NCBI GenBank assembly: GCA_020086605.1
Contig: JACBWW010000015.1
Location: forward strand, 8,489,251 to 8,553,250
Origin: Lanius collurio
Taxonomy: Eukaryota > Chordata > Aves > Passeriformes > Laniidae
Direction of reading: 5' to 3'
Length of the DNA stretch: 64,000 bases
Shown here: positions 48,433 through 62,900 of the stretch, one piece after another
How positions within the stretch are numbered: position 1 is the stretch's first letter
Layout: each line of letters opens with the position of its first letter
Notes under the pieces: generated by a model
The model's database searches: none
What the model was told of the DNA's origin: nothing
What the model saw: the letters and a program-made list of their open reading frames with translations, nothing else
Program-made: the position numbers and the translations under genes

Positions 48433-50588
48433 CAGTAGAGACATTAAAACACGTCAAAGACGTTGGCACTCATACCTACACCCATCAAATTGTTTGTACA
48501 GACATTAACTTTCCCCTCATTCTCAATAATATTATTAGTGAAGATGCCAATTAATATAACAATTTTAGTACCTAAAGCACCTACAAATAGTGATTCTGAT
48601 GATTTAATACTGAAGTTGTTGTCCAGAGTACAAGGTCTTGTCATAAAAAAAAAAAACTGATTAAAAAACTGAGAATTTTCTCCTGGGTAGTCCAAGGACT
48701 ATACTACTATCTTCTCTGAAATTTTCCTCATTTGATAGCAAATGATTTCATAGCAGATGATAACAAAAGATTGTCTGAAGTTTTAACAAATCACTTTTAA
48801 CTCCTTTGCTCATCCCAAATTTGGCTTAGTTTTATGTGACAACAAGGAAAAGAAAGTTAAAAAAAGGAATGGTATGTATGCTGAAAAAAATTCCATCTAC
48901 AGTTCAACTCCAAATGCAGTCAGTGCCAAGTTACTTCTGTTTTTCTCAAAGGTACCTTCAGTAATAAAGAAAATGCAACTTCCACTGCCAAGGATAATTA
49001 AATTGTTCTATAGCCAACAGAAGACACTCATTGATCCTGTGCCTAAACAAGAAGTGCTTTTAATTAGTGAACTTTTCCACAGTTACAATGCAGAAATTGT
49101 TTTAAATACATGTACCTGAAAGCACACAGTTCTCACAAGATGTCTTTTACTATGGTAAGATCATCCCAGATATATTTGTTGATCATAAAGATCTGTTTCC
49201 ATAAAGGAACATCACTTGATCCTATAACACCAAATGAAATTCAAATGTTTCTTAAAAAAATGGATCTACTAAAACTTGCCAGTAAAAAAAACCCCAAAAA
49301 TCTGTGATGCTCATGAAAGTTGTAGATTTCACTAAAACAAAACCAAAACCACCACAAAATTGTTCCAAGTTATTTCTTAGAGTAAAATTTAAGATCAAAT
49401 TTTTATTTTGTTAAAATTTTCAGAGAATTGGGTAATGAAAAGCTTTGAGGCAAAGAAGGGAAAAATCTTAATGCACACAACTCTTTGTGTGTTGCAACAT
49501 TCATCAATCCTGCAGCATAATCTAAAACTATGATGGTGACATTTTTTATATTTATAACATGGGAAGGAAACTAGAAGAACATTTAAAACCAGAGAAACAG
49601 ATAGATCTTTATGATCAAAAAATATGTCTGGGATTGTCTTAATATAGCAAAAGACATCTTGTACCATGCTTATTTGGGGGGTTAGATGGAGGGAAAGTTA
49701 GAAGTCTCTGGAAATTATGAACCCATCTATTTTATTTTGTTCATTTAGGAGATACTTGAACAAATTATGAAGTAACCTACAAAAATATATGGAAAATAAG
49801 TAAAAGCAAGCATTGATTAATTCTTGAAAAATCTATCTAATTTTGTTATTTGATGTAACAATTGGCCTACTAAAAGAGACAGAAATAATAGATATTATGG
49901 ATCTTGACATCTTCATAAGCAAAGTAGATTAATACAGTCTAGGGTAAAATTACCATTTTGTGGAGTGATGGATCAATAAGCACTGTGTAGCAGAGAAGGA
50001 ATTAACTCCAGCATCAATTAGGGATGTAAAGCTATAGAGACCCATCTGCAGAAAAAAAGTACTGGCAGATGATTTGAAAGGGAAGAAAGCTGTCTGGAAA
50101 AATCCAGTCTGTGAGTAGGGTTGCTAAGGAGGTCACATGCAGACTCGTTGAGGGAAAAAAAACCCAACTTCTCTCAAAGGTGTTGCTTGCAAAGTCCTCA
50201 TATATTGAGTAAGACCAGTATGTGTCAGCAATAATAGGCAGTAGCAGTGCCTGTGTTGAGTTTCTGGTCTGGGATGGGGTGACCCTGAGTAGAAAACATT
50301 AAACCTTTGCATTGCTGCTTTAGCCCAAAGTGTGATAGCTTGTTGTATCTGTGCTGATGGTTATGGAAAGTCTGTTCAGATTTCTCAACCACAGCCATAC
50401 CATTGTTAGGGTTACAACAGGAATGCTAATATATGGCTATGGACCAACCAGAATGTCCTGGTGCTGGTCACCCAGCAGCCCTGAGTACTGCTGATACAGG
50501 CACAGACTGAGGGTGAGAATGGGCAGACTAACGGCCATGGCTGGCTGGCTGGGTGGCTGAAATGGCCTTGCACAGTGGCCCTCAATTG
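48433..50588. other. unique stretch, possible retroviral remnant at its left end
   Basis: The first ~220 bp (to about 48650) may still belong to the retroviral fragment; an open minus-strand frame at 48444-48695 contains a hydrophobic run 'GTKIVILIGIF' but is not recognisable. The rest is AT-rich unique sequence, with nothing supported. Confidence 0.4.
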
Positions 50589-50679
50589 TCATAGAGCCAT
50601 AGAATATTTTGTGTTGGAAGAAGCCTTAAACGTCATCTGCTTCTAACACCCTTGTCATGGGCAGGGACATCTACTAGAA
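50589..50679 (-). mobile_element. CR1 LINE 3' end fragment, reverse
   Basis: Complement of a CR1 tail and 3' end: 'tcatagagccatagaata', 'tgtgttggaagaagcctta' and 'catgggcagggacatct'. Only about 90 bp are left. It matches the subfamily of the 24625 and 43871 copies ('cccatggcaggg' section). Confidence 0.92.
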
Positions 50680-53448
50680 GGAGGAATGTCTGAGGAATTT
50701 GTCTTGTATAGGCTTCTTAGCTACGTGGTGGGCACTGCATGTGGCCAACATTCTTGGAGCTTTTCTTAATGTCAGTGGTCAGGTCATTAGAAACTCTCAG
50801 CTATTCAGTTTTGGATCTGATAGTAATAACATCTGTCTTGGCTGCTACTCTGGACATACATACCTGGCTTGGAAAAGGCTAAAACCATTAGCTAAATCAG
50901 TCCTGAGATCATGAGTTTAGCTGCTTTAAAGGGATTCCCCTGGGACATTTATGTGAGGGAAGGCAGCAGTTTCACTGATAAGAGTTCTGAAAATCTGAGT
51001 AATGGAATATTCTCTTGCTATGGAATTACATTGTCATCACTTAAAAGAGTGGTATAATGATATGTCATCTTGCCAGTTTGGAGGTACTCTGGGATAGAAG
51101 AGGAACCATCTCACAAGTAGTCTCCTGGATGATGATGGAGTTAGCAGCAAACTCCTGATCCTGATGTAGTTCTTCTATCAATAAGTGTGAGGCAAAAATA
51201 TTTACAAATACAAGAAGGTAGGTAGATTGTTCTCTGATCATTTGTTCATCTGCACCAAACCACATCTGGAGTTAAGTTAAAGGTTAAAATACCAGGTGTG
51301 CAAGAACAAATACAGAATATTTCATAGTAGCTTAAAATTTTAAACATGAACATGAGTAAGAAGTCATATTTAACAAGGAAAATCTATAAATATCCTGAGG
51401 AGACATGTCTCAAAGATATTAACTTTTCCTGTAACTTTTCCTGTGAATCTTGTAATTGCTTTATATACGCCTCTGTATGTTCTACTAGTAAGAATACAAT
51501 GGTGGAAGCAGAGCCCTGGCTCTTTCTCAGGTATTTAGTCTTGCTTATTCCCACCAGCTGAGTGTAAATAAGTAGATAACTGTTTTGCCACATTGCCTAC
51601 TAATTTCCCTGTACATGTCAGGAAGCTGAATGGTTCTTGTTGTCTGATCTGTTCAGTCTGTACTGACTGATTCTGCCCTGACATAAACCATATGCAAGCC
51701 AAATGCTGTTCAAGACTCTTCTGCTAAAGATGCTGGCCTTATGCAGGGAGAAACACCAGAGAAAAGAAAAATACCTAAAAAATTAAATGAAACATGTCCA
51801 GCATAAGAAACAACAAGTATGTAAATGGGAGCATGTTTCAGAAGAGACAAAATTATAGTTATACTTAAATTATCACATTCTCAATCTGGAAAAAAAAATT
51901 ATGTTGGTTGTTAGGTAATAAGCCTTAGTAAGGAAATTACTATGAAAATGTTACAGATAAGAGTAAGTTGCATTTGAAATTGTTATGAATCCAGCACTAG
52001 AGGATATCAGCTCTCAGAGTCACAGCTGTTCACCTGCTGGGCTCTATTAAACATCTGTTAACCCTTTACAGATAAATGGAAGTTTTACAGTAAAGTGTAG
52101 TCCCAAGGCACATAAATAGCATAGATAGGGTATCTATGAAACACAGCTTTTGGAAGACAGTGCACCTAAGAAATAGCAGAGAGGCTTTGAGGATCAGTGA
52201 CACACAGATCCAGTTCACTGAACTACAACATTTAATGCAAATACATTATAGATCCATGTTTCAGTTTCATCATACAATGCCAGTTCATATATTTAAAGTC
52301 TTCTTATCTTTGCAAAGAACCTTGAGTTTATATTCCTCCCTGAACAAAGAATCAAAAGCCAATGACTGTTTTATGAACCCAAGTAGAGTTTTATCTTTAA
52401 CCTTAACTAATTTCTTTGCAGTCATTCACTGTGCAATAGAAATATAATAAAATTATGTTCTGTAAGTGAATACAGACTTTGATTCTATATTGAAGTGCAT
52501 AAGAAATTACTCAGTATTGTGCAAAGAATGGGACAACAACGTGGAAGGAAAGGACAACAACTCAAGAGGAAGAAACAAGACACATATTGTCAATGAGAAA
52601 ATTTGTTGATCAATGCCCTGAAATGCCAATAAAATAGCAGAAATGTGAGTAAAAATGTTAAGATTCAAACATGTATGTGCTTATTATTATTTGTTGGAAC
52701 TTTGGGGCTATTTAGAAATACTGTACAACTTCAGCAAAATTAATTAAAATCATACTTTTTGTTAGCGCTGAGTATTTTAGGGGATTTTAAATATTATAGA
52801 AGGAAATTAGAAGGTTTTTTGTTCTTGTTTGTGTTGAGAAACTTTTTCATTAGCTAAGATATTTGTGTGGGACACAAAACCCCCTTTTTCCCTTGGGGTA
52901 TTAATTAGCACAATTGTGAATCTAAGCTGGATTAATGATCTTACAAATTGATAACATGAAAATGTTACCTTAGCAAACAATATTCAGTATTCTAGACTAA
53001 AGCCTTTCAAACCTGATGAAACGTGGTATGTAGCAGAATCCATTGAGAAGGTAATTAGTACTGAGGTTGCATTTAATCATTATATTGCTTTATACAGTTC
53101 TCAGAAGGAAATGAATTCAGTTTGACTTTTGTAATGTTTTCAAGGAACACACTTCAAAATAAGCTAGAAAAAGGAAGAAAAAATTCAGAAAAATGTGCTT
53201 TTGCACGAAAATTACATTTGTTTATTATACTGTTAGTTGAAGTTTTTCAAGTTTAGAGATACATAAGGTAGATTTTTGAGACTGAGGCTATATTTAATCT
53301 CACCCTTTTTTTTTTTTTGTGTGTGTGATCTATTTATCAGACAGCTGTGTTTTCAGTTTTATTCAAATCAAATGTGGCCTAATCTCAGAAGATGTTTAGT
53401 ACTATGCCTCAGATGTTATACCCTGTCCTTCAACAAAGTCTTTTGATT
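50680..53448. other. unique stretch, nothing recognised
   Basis: No gene, RNA gene or transposon supported. A T-run followed by (GT)5 lies just outside, within 53306-53327 of this stretch. Confidence 0.6.
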
Positions 53449-53960
53449 TCACAGATGCAGAATTATTGAGATTAAAAGGAACCTCTGGAGGTGACCTCAT
53501 CCAGCCCCCAACTCAAGCATTAAGTGGGATGCTATTGGACACACTGTCAAAAAAGCCTTGCTGAGGTCCAGGAAGGGAATATCCACTGTTCTTCCCTCAT
53601 CTACCAAGCCAGTTCACTTCATTATAGAAATTTATCAGACTGGTCAAACGTGATGATGAATCCATGCTGACTGCTCCTTATCACCTCCTTGTCTTTCATG
53701 TGGCTAGAAATAATTTCTAGAATTAGTTGCTCCATCACCTTGCCAGAGATCAAGGTCAGGCTGATAACCTGTGGTTCTCTGGGTCTTGCTTCTTAGCCTT
53801 TTTGAAGACAACCCAATCCTCAATCATCTCTCCCAACTGCCTTCATTATTCCTAGATAATCAACAGTGCAATAATGTCAATCTCCTCAACATGCATCCCA
53901 TCAGGACCCATGGATTTCCACGTTCAGTTCACTAAAGTATTCTCTCTTCTGCATCACATT
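53449..53960 (-). mobile_element. CR1 LINE, 3' end joined to reverse-transcriptase segment, reverse
   Basis: The first ~75 bp are the complement of a CR1 3' end ('attattgagattaaaagg', 'tggaggtgacctcatccag'). From about 53525 the sequence is the complement of the CR1 reverse-transcriptase region: the minus strand reads VDEGRTVDIPFLDLSKA, matching the conserved VDVVYLDFSKAFDTV-type motif of CR1 polymerases, followed by a one-base slip in a T-run. Further on come complements of 'catcaccttgccagagatc' and 'catcccatcaggacccatgg'. About 1 kb that normally separates the two parts is missing, so there is an internal deletion or two adjacent copies. It is an old subfamily, with many substitutions. Confidence 0.85.
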
Positions 53961-56900
53961 AATAAGTAGCATTGATTATTCTTATCTGCCTGCACAATAT
54001 CATAGAGTTGTGTCATTACTTATCTACTCTCCCACATATCCACAAAATTTAAAATGTCCTGGACCTTATTACTCATGGCTTTTCTTCAGCGGTGGCGAAT
54101 GTGTTTTTGTCACAGCAATATCCACAAAGAATTCTACTATGGGCCTATTTGAACCTTCCACTAGATTGTTTTTGTTCTCCTCCAAACCTCTGACCTCTAC
54201 CCCCATTTCCTTTTCTAGTCCTTTGTTATCTCAAACACAAGTTGATTGAATTCTTAGCATCCTAGGCCTTGCCTTCTCTTGTGAGTCGGACAAGTTTTCC
54301 TTTATTGCTCATCCATCATCCACTTGCCAAGTTTTCAAACAAGCATTGTGGCAGTTTTTCTGCACTGCTTTCCCACTTTAGAGGAGCTCCCTCAAGATTT
54401 CTCATAAACATCTATACATGTCCCTCCACTGTCCTCTATCTCCTTATGACATCCTTAGGTTGAGCCCCCATACAGGCCTCTTATTTCCAGTTCTTTCTTT
54501 CTTACTGTCTTACACAAGGATTACATGTTTGTTCAGTGCCCAGTATGATCAGATTTTAGGATAATTGAAATGAACATAGTGCTAATAAGATGAAAGATTG
54601 TGGATTCATAGCCATTAACAGATAATATCACTTTAAATGCAGGCAACCCTAGGGAATAAGTAATGCTGTGTCAGAGGTGAAAGTGATTACAACTGAAAAC
54701 CTATTCTGGTCACAGCCCGACTTCTACCACTTTCTGGGGTTCATCATAAGCACAGAGTTTTTTTGCATCAGGTACCAAAAAATTTATGGATTCCATTAAA
54801 TCTCTAATTTGCATTTTTCCTATATCATAAATACATAGCAGAAATGCAAAACTGAAACTGGTGTTTATCTGGCTTACTGTGCCTCAGGTCACGTTGAAAT
54901 GCTGAAGAGTAGCACAATTTGTGAGTGTAGATACATTCACCTGGTGTGATACTCAGATACTGCAGAAATGAGGGTCTTAACACAGCTGTGGCCTTCTCAC
55001 GTCCTTCAGCAAATCCACTCCTGTTCAGACAACAATTTAAGGGAAAGAGCATCAGAAGCTGGCTCTGTCTAACGTGGAAAACAGTCTGGGGGGGATTCTG
55101 GGAAAACGAATTTGCTTTGCTAAAATAACATGCAGTTACACCAGCAACTGAGTCAATATGCTTCTTATTATACCCAAAATACTACTTGCCAATTGGTTTA
55201 TAGCTACTAAATGAAGTGCTATTGTAAATGTTGTCAATACACATGGGTATATTTTCCTTTCCTTGATGACATTGTTTGAATGTAAGGCACTAAAGCTTCA
55301 TGTTTATAAATAAAACACATTCAAGAGTGTATCATAATTATAAAAAAAGTAGAGACTTTATAATTGTATAAAAACTTTGATAAGCATTTGGAATTGCTAT
55401 GAATGTGAGTATGATAATGCACATGGTTTAATCAATACACCTTTCAAAGGAGCCTCATTTGGGAAAATGCAAAAGCTATATCTTGCAGTCAGTAATAAAT
55501 ATTTCATTAAATTATCTCTAATTTAACTTTCACTCCAATTGGCAAACCTCTAGTGGTATGTATTTTTTTCCACTTGATTTTATTGCGCTGGTAACATGCA
55601 ATGATCTCATAGCCCTTTGCTTTCTGATCTATGGTATGTTGCCTCAGATTAATCTCATAGTCATTATCTCATTTAAGTAGGTAATATTTGACCATCTAAT
55701 CAGCTTAAAGCAACCTGAGTAGAATACTGTGGGCTTACATTTGGCATTCAGAAACATTTCTGAAACAACAAGAAAAAAATGTGACAAAAATATATGGTCT
55801 AAATAATTTTCTTTATGCATGAAAATGCACGTGTTTTTACTGATCTAATTAAATTACCCACATTTCTGACTTTTTCATAACAAAAAATTCAGTGTTTAGA
55901 TGATTTGCTATGTTGATTTAAAGCAAAGAATCCAGTACTACCTACTCAGGCATTTACTCTTCTTGTGGAACATAAAGAGAATTGAATCACTGCCATAGCT
56001 TCTTAGTACGAGACATTTCATAAATATTTTTTATTTTCCTGTTTAAAGTACTCCTTTTCACTGCTTGCATTTTTATATACTGTTATGGTGAATAGAAAAA
56101 AATTCTGTTTATCATGACATCCAGCTATAGAAAGAAATAGTATGTTCAGATTTCAAACTTGTCAAGTTTTTTGATACATAAACAACAATTCTTTTCCGAG
56201 GCTTTAACGTTTTCTGGGATGATAATACAGGCCTCTAGATGCTCTTGAAAATGAGTAACTACTAATCCTGATGCCAGATTTTGGATTGGCAGCTGAGAGT
56301 TGCTATTTTTTTGGTGGCTATTACAGCATTTGCTCCTTTGGGACATTGAGGATGTTGTCCATCTCCAAGATTAAATTTTTTAAGAAACCTGAATGGAAAT
56401 GAATGTAGAATAGTAAGGAAACTGAATATAGTGTCAAATAGGATCTCATAAGATTTGTCTACAAATGGAACACAGGAAACTAACAATTTAAGTACAAATT
56501 AATCTTTAACACAGATTGCCAGTATGAAAAGAAACCACAGAGTAAATGGTTCTCCTCTCTGTGTGACACAGTGAAATGGTGCTATAGGTCAGTTGAGTCA
56601 TCAGTGATCTAAAAATGAAATGACACAGATGTTTGCTTGTAAAGGCTTAGCTACTTACTTTTATTTGTCAAAAGACCCTTGCCTTGATTAGACTGAAGGT
56701 TAGATAAAATGCATTTGCTAAGATGTCTTCTCAGTTCTTTATGGGTAATCTTTTCTCTGTGAAGCTTCATTTCTCAATCCCTGCACATTATCTAGCCTCA
56801 ACTTTTTTGGATGCTTTCCTCATAGGCTTGATACTATCCTTCTTCTCCAAAAATATGTCAGTAGCTTTCCACATTGCATCCTACTGCTTTGTCACATTCT

Positions 56901-59900
56901 TAGTTTATTTTAAATTAACAAAACTTCACAAATTTCAAAATTTTCTATGCTAGGTATTTATTTTGACATAATCAAAGTTTTGATAAGTGTGCAAATTTGG
57001 TTCTATTTGCCTAAAACCCCACTGGAAGAACAAATCCTACAAAACCAAAACTCATCCCTTCTTCAGCTGTAATTTCCAGCACTTTCACAAGGCCCTCAGC
57101 AAGTGCACATAGTGGCAGTGCAGTAAACCATGAGTCACAGTCCTCTAGATCTCTGAGGAGAAGTGAGACTCTATTTACCCATTATTCCATATTGAAATAT
57201 GGCCCATTTTCAGGGTTTCCTTTGCTTTTAATATTCTCTATAGTCTGGCACAGGGGAACAGAATGATCTGTATTGCATCTTACAACAAGAACCTCAGGTA
57301 GTCCACACTGGGAAGTAAAGGGAGACAACAACTCTTTCTTATGAAGTACATATGAAAGTATCCACCAGCTTAGATGTGCTGGACTGAAGATACTCAAGAG
57401 TTTCCATGTTAAATCAACTTCACTTGCCATATGATCTTTTTTTTTTTTATTTTCCTTGTAGATATTTGGTGCATTAAGCTTACAAGAGAAGCTTTCAGCA
57501 CAGTTCTTTCCAACATTACTCCCTCAGAAACACTTGAGTCTGGTGGATTTGCAGTAAGTCCTACACTAAGACATACCTGCCAGTTCAAGAGAAAATTTAT
57601 GACTTCTATCACTATAATTTTAGCAGAACATCTTTTGATACTGCTGTAACATCCATTTGTCATTCAGCTTGTTGATTGGCTGTTCATCTTCTTGAGAGAA
57701 GAATATTGTATATTTTCCTTTAGAAGAGGGCAAACAAAAATTCCAGACAGTAAAACACAAATTCTACACTATGAATCCTAGAATTTTGCTTCAGGAAATA
57801 CACTACATTTTATATATCTATGCTTGTGTAATACTATTTCAGAGTCTAGTAGTTGTTAGAAAGATAGAATTACTTCTGTTATGCAAATTAGGTTGCACGT
57901 GCAACCCAAATATAGAAGAAAAGCCAGAGTATACCTTCTTGAGCAAAACAAAACTGAAACCCCAGTGGACATTTGGTTTTATAGTTGTTTGTATCTGTAC
58001 TAAAGACCAGTATTTAACCATGAAAAAAAAAGTTGCTTCTCTTCAAAAATAGTACAATCAGTGTACTATCAGTAATTGACAGGAAAAAAAAGAACCATAG
58101 AGCTATTCCAGTTGCTTGTCCGTAAAGTGCACTGAAATAATAACCTGCAAAAAGGCTCTGGACCATGAAATGGAGTAAATAAAGCATTATAGATTTAGAA
58201 AATAATAATGAGAACCACAGGAAAGAATAAGTAAAGAAGAGCATGAATCATTTTCTCATAGCTAAATAGAATAAAAGGAGAGAATTTAAAGAATAAACTG
58301 CCCTCATAATGGCAAACTGCTAAATATTTTGAGACTCATTCTATTATTTAAGATGTCACAGTGCACTGCCATTAAAATTTTAATGGCATAACTGCTTTAT
58401 CTGTGTGGCATACTCAAGTCCAAAGTGTGGCAATTGATATGTTGAGTTTTACCATTCATACACTTGTTTGTTTTCTTCTTACAAAAAAAAAAAAAGAACT
58501 GAAATGCAATAGCTACCAGAAATTCCTGGTGACAGTGAAGTAGACACTGTTTGTTCCTTTAGATGAGATGCATATATTCAGTGTCATTTTAGTTTTCATA
58601 CTGTAGGGAAAAGGGATCATGGGTTTCTGTTGTCTCCTTTCCCAAATGGCAGAATTCATTCTCTGGTGATGTAAGGAAAGAACTGAGTTTATACTTTCCT
58701 TTGTGCTGGAAGCTGAAATAAAATATGTCATAGCATCTGAAGCTGCTAGAGGCATTTTTCACATTCATGCATTCCTGAAGGGAAGACATAATACCAACAG
58801 GTGAGCATCTGAAAGATTACTGTCCCTTCATGCTCAGTCTGTGTGTTTTCAAGCTTATCTTTCTAGGCTTGTTTCTGAACCATTGGGGGTTTTGCTGTTA
58901 TTTTAGTCTATCTGACAGAGTTTAGTACAAACATCTACATGGCCACAAAAGTGTCCTTGTTTATCTTGGAGCCAGCCCTGCTCCATCAAAATATGCATAG
59001 ATGCATCCTTTGGGCTGTCTAGTCATGATGCACAGGCCCAAAGCATAAAGTTTGGAACATGACATGTGGACTTTGGAATAGAGTCTCTTCAGTATGGGCT
59101 TCTTACAGAGAGAGATCTGTATGAAAAAATAAGGTGCTTAAATTATTTCTCTGTGATGGAAATGAAGATATTATTATAATATCACATTTATAATGATAAT
59201 CTGCTTAAGTTTAGCTGTTGAGTATTGCAGACTTCTCTGTTTTCTTCCTGAATAGATTGCTTACTTATTTTGTTCAAGGAGTTTATGGCTTGGAGTCTGA
59301 TCTTGAGGGTTTGGTAAGCCACAGATAATTCTGTAAAACTGGAAATAAAGTTCTGTGCTGATCTGAAATCCTCAGGACATAGACCTGATGCTGTGATAAA
59401 CAGCCAGGAACTCAAAGTTAGACTGCAGAAAGTCTTCCAGGTGCTGGTAGTCTTGGCATCCCAGATGGTATTTGCTTCCCTTTATCTGTCCTTCTTTGGA
59501 GAAATGCAACTAAAAAGCCTGTAAATTCCCAAGAATAGATTAATCTGCCTCCTGAAATTATTTTAAAACAACAGACTTAATCTGGGAACCTGAAGAGTGC
59601 ACAGCAGGATGATAAAAACTTAAGATGGTCTCTAATGGACATGTGCTTGTGACTGAGCAAAAGTTTTGCAAAAACTTCATGTTTCTCATCAAAAGGTCAT
59701 TGCTGATAGATCTTAATTTTATAGGGGGAAAAAAAAATCTTTCACTGGAAAATTCTCAAATGTCTTCATTAGAGAAATTTAGTCTACATTAACTACTTTC
59801 TGGGGCTTCAGTCCAAATTGAAAATTCAGGCTATTGTCATAAACATGTTGGAGCTGAGGAGCTCCAAATGTTTGACATTCCTAATTTCAAACTGGAAAGC

Positions 59901-62900
59901 AAAATTTTACATCAATACACAAAATAATTTTTATTTGATAGTGTGGATTCACTTAATGGAGCATAATGATTAAATAAATTGATTCCTCCTGATTTCTAAC
60001 ATCTTATTTCATTCATTATCTTTCTTTGATTTCCAGTAAGTATAATGATGCTCCTGCTTTCACATGTTTCTATATTAAATTCCTTCCAAGAGAGGGAAAA
60101 CCTACGAATCATCTGAAATCCTGAAAATTCTCTACTGATTTTAATATTTTTCATATCATACAGACTTAATAACAATGTTGATTATTGATAAAGGCTTGAT
60201 TGTTCTTTAATTACTCTGCCAAGATCTGGTATACAATAAAAGCCCACAAGTTATACAGTGTATGGTAAGTTAATTGATTTTAATGATATCTTCATGTACT
60301 AACATGCATATTTCATTCTAAGCTTTATTTACTTACATTTTAACATGACCATTACTAATAAAACCCCTGGATTATGTACATGAATAAGAAAATTATAACT
60401 GCATAGTTTTATGAGGCGCCTGACATGATGGTGCACTTTTATGTGTTGCAAAATTCCAATATCAGCATCGGAACTGGGTGTGCAAATCATAAAGCTCTTC
60501 CTCACTGTCACCCTGACTATCATGTCAATATCTAGTTTATTAAATGACTTCTTTTTGGAAAATATGCACTCTGTGGAAACAAGTATAGTCCTCAGAACAT
60601 GTTTTGTTGAGTAGAGAGATAAAGCTGTCTTATCCTCTGTGGCCCTGATGATCTGATTTTCTGAAAATTAGCGTTTAGCTTTGGGGAGGTTTCCCCTTAG
60701 ATTTGCAAGAGATTTCCCCTGCCTCCATTGGTTTAAAGCTGAGATGAGAGTTGGATGCAAGTCTGTAACTTTCTGCATGCTCTGGTGGGAGGTTATTATA
60801 CATAAAATGAAAACAGTAAGCTCCCCAAATTGTCTTTCTAAGAAAAGAGTGAGCACCCATTGCCTGAAACAAGTCTTGTTCCCTTTTCATGGAATAAATT
60901 TTTAGAGCAGTGTTATATTAACTTGAGGAAAATTACTATTTTTATTGACTGATAATAAGACAATGCTAGTGTCATTTATTATATTTGCTTGTTTATTACA
61001 GTCCTATTATGAAGATGACATTTATGTATCAGCTTTGATTTGTGCAAATAACTTTGACATTCAGCAACAAAAGGTCAATCTCTCAATTTTGCTTTGAAGT
61101 TTAGAGTTCTACTGTTCAAATACTAACTTTCACCTCTTTACCTGCACTCAGTTTTGTAAGACAGGATAGCAATGGCCAGGTGAAATCAAGAAGAATTGCA
61201 TGCATCTGGTAGTGGGACAGTCATGTATTTCCTATAGTTTTCCCATTCCCCTTTAAATCCAAGAAAAGGAGAAGTTACAATCAGATTTAGTAAAGGGGAA
61301 AAGCCATCCATACCAATTGAGTAAGTATGAAAACTAGCTTTGACGTTTTTCTTCCCATTTTTATAAAGCTGTCTTTTCACAGACAAGTTCTCATTTGAAA
61401 TACCTCTTTCAGTATACCCACATTCAAAAACATTTGTATCCTGAATAATTAAAAACTCTATCATAATCTCCTATTCATAATATCCAATACACTGCAAAAA
61501 TGTCACATGTCACATTGTAAAAACAATTAAAAATATGAGAGAAGCAGATGGTATGGCATTTTGAAGGTGGTAGACTGCAAAAAGATGCTGAGTTCATTCA
61601 CAGGGTTGCCTTGTTCAATTAAAAAAGATGCCTTGTTAATCCCAGTGATCTCTTTAGGACTGATGATCTCACACTTCACATTTAAGTATGCACGCATAAT
61701 CACTTTCAGAGTCTTCCAGAAGCTGACATGTTACATTCTTGAAGGAAAGCCAAGGATTTATGTACTGTATCATAACACAAGAGAATGTATTTTGAACAGA
61801 GATTAGGGTAATGGCTGAGATTCAACAGTCTTTGGACTGGAATTCCCTTATGATTTCTGAAGAAAAAATCATGATCTACTACTGATAAATCCTGATTTAG
61901 AAAAACTGGAATAGTGTTTTCTAGACTGAAGGAGAATAACTGAAAGCCCTGAGACAGAGAAATGCCTGGATGTATCATTGCAGTTTGAGCATATGTCTAG
62001 GTATTCCTAGGCACTTTAAAGCTCATTTGACTTTTATTTTTCGCTCTAGAAGAAAAAAAAAGAAAAAAAAATATCTATGCTTTAGAGCAATGGATACTGT
62101 GCAAAGAACACTTTCTGTGGATATGTATATTTAATTAATTGAGGGCTTTAATTTTGCAATTGGAATGTAGGGATAGAAAGTTGTCAGAGTGTTTTTTCCT
62201 CTCAGTATGACTCTTCTTTGCGATGGGAAAGACAGCTCATGGTTCACAGTGTCAAGTGAAAATGAATATATTTAAACAATACTGGTGACTGCAAGTGTTA
62301 ATGATTTCCCCTTGTTTCTCTCCGATGCTGAGGCGATTAACTGTCTGCCAATTTTGCCTTGCCTATTTTCAAATATTGCCAACCTTTGCTGAAAAGATGT
62401 AGAAAATGTTCCCATTAGGAACAGGAAACAAATAGTCCATGCTAAGCATAATTTTGTCTTTAATTACTTGCTCATGTATTGTATTTCCAAAGCTTCCTGG
62501 CTTACAAGTACATAATTTAAAGCACACATTTAAAGATCAGTTTCTAGTCTCATACCTCTGTGAAAGAAATGTATGTTATATTTCCTGATTTATTAGTCTT
62601 GTTCAAACTATGCTTTGAAGATAGAATCAGGAATTTCTTACTGTTTCTGTCACCAGACTGTCCTTTTCACAAAAAAATTAATTTATTTAGACAACATTTT
62701 GTGAACTAAGGGGTATGATATTTTCCCTTTTTCAGTCAGAAGGATACATTAAAGTTATGGCTGAACAGTTTAACAAATGTGGGACTAGCCCCCATCTGTT
62801 TTGTACTAAATTTTTTTACGAAAGCCCAAAACTCCACTCCTGAACCTTCAGGTGGAGCTGTGCAAGTGCAACATTGAAGCAGAAACACATAAAATTTCAG

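Noticed and set aside
49004..49135. Possible right-hand target duplication (gttct) for the LTR at 48000
   Set aside because: A five-base match within 1 kb is expected by chance, and the sequence before it is not LTR-like.
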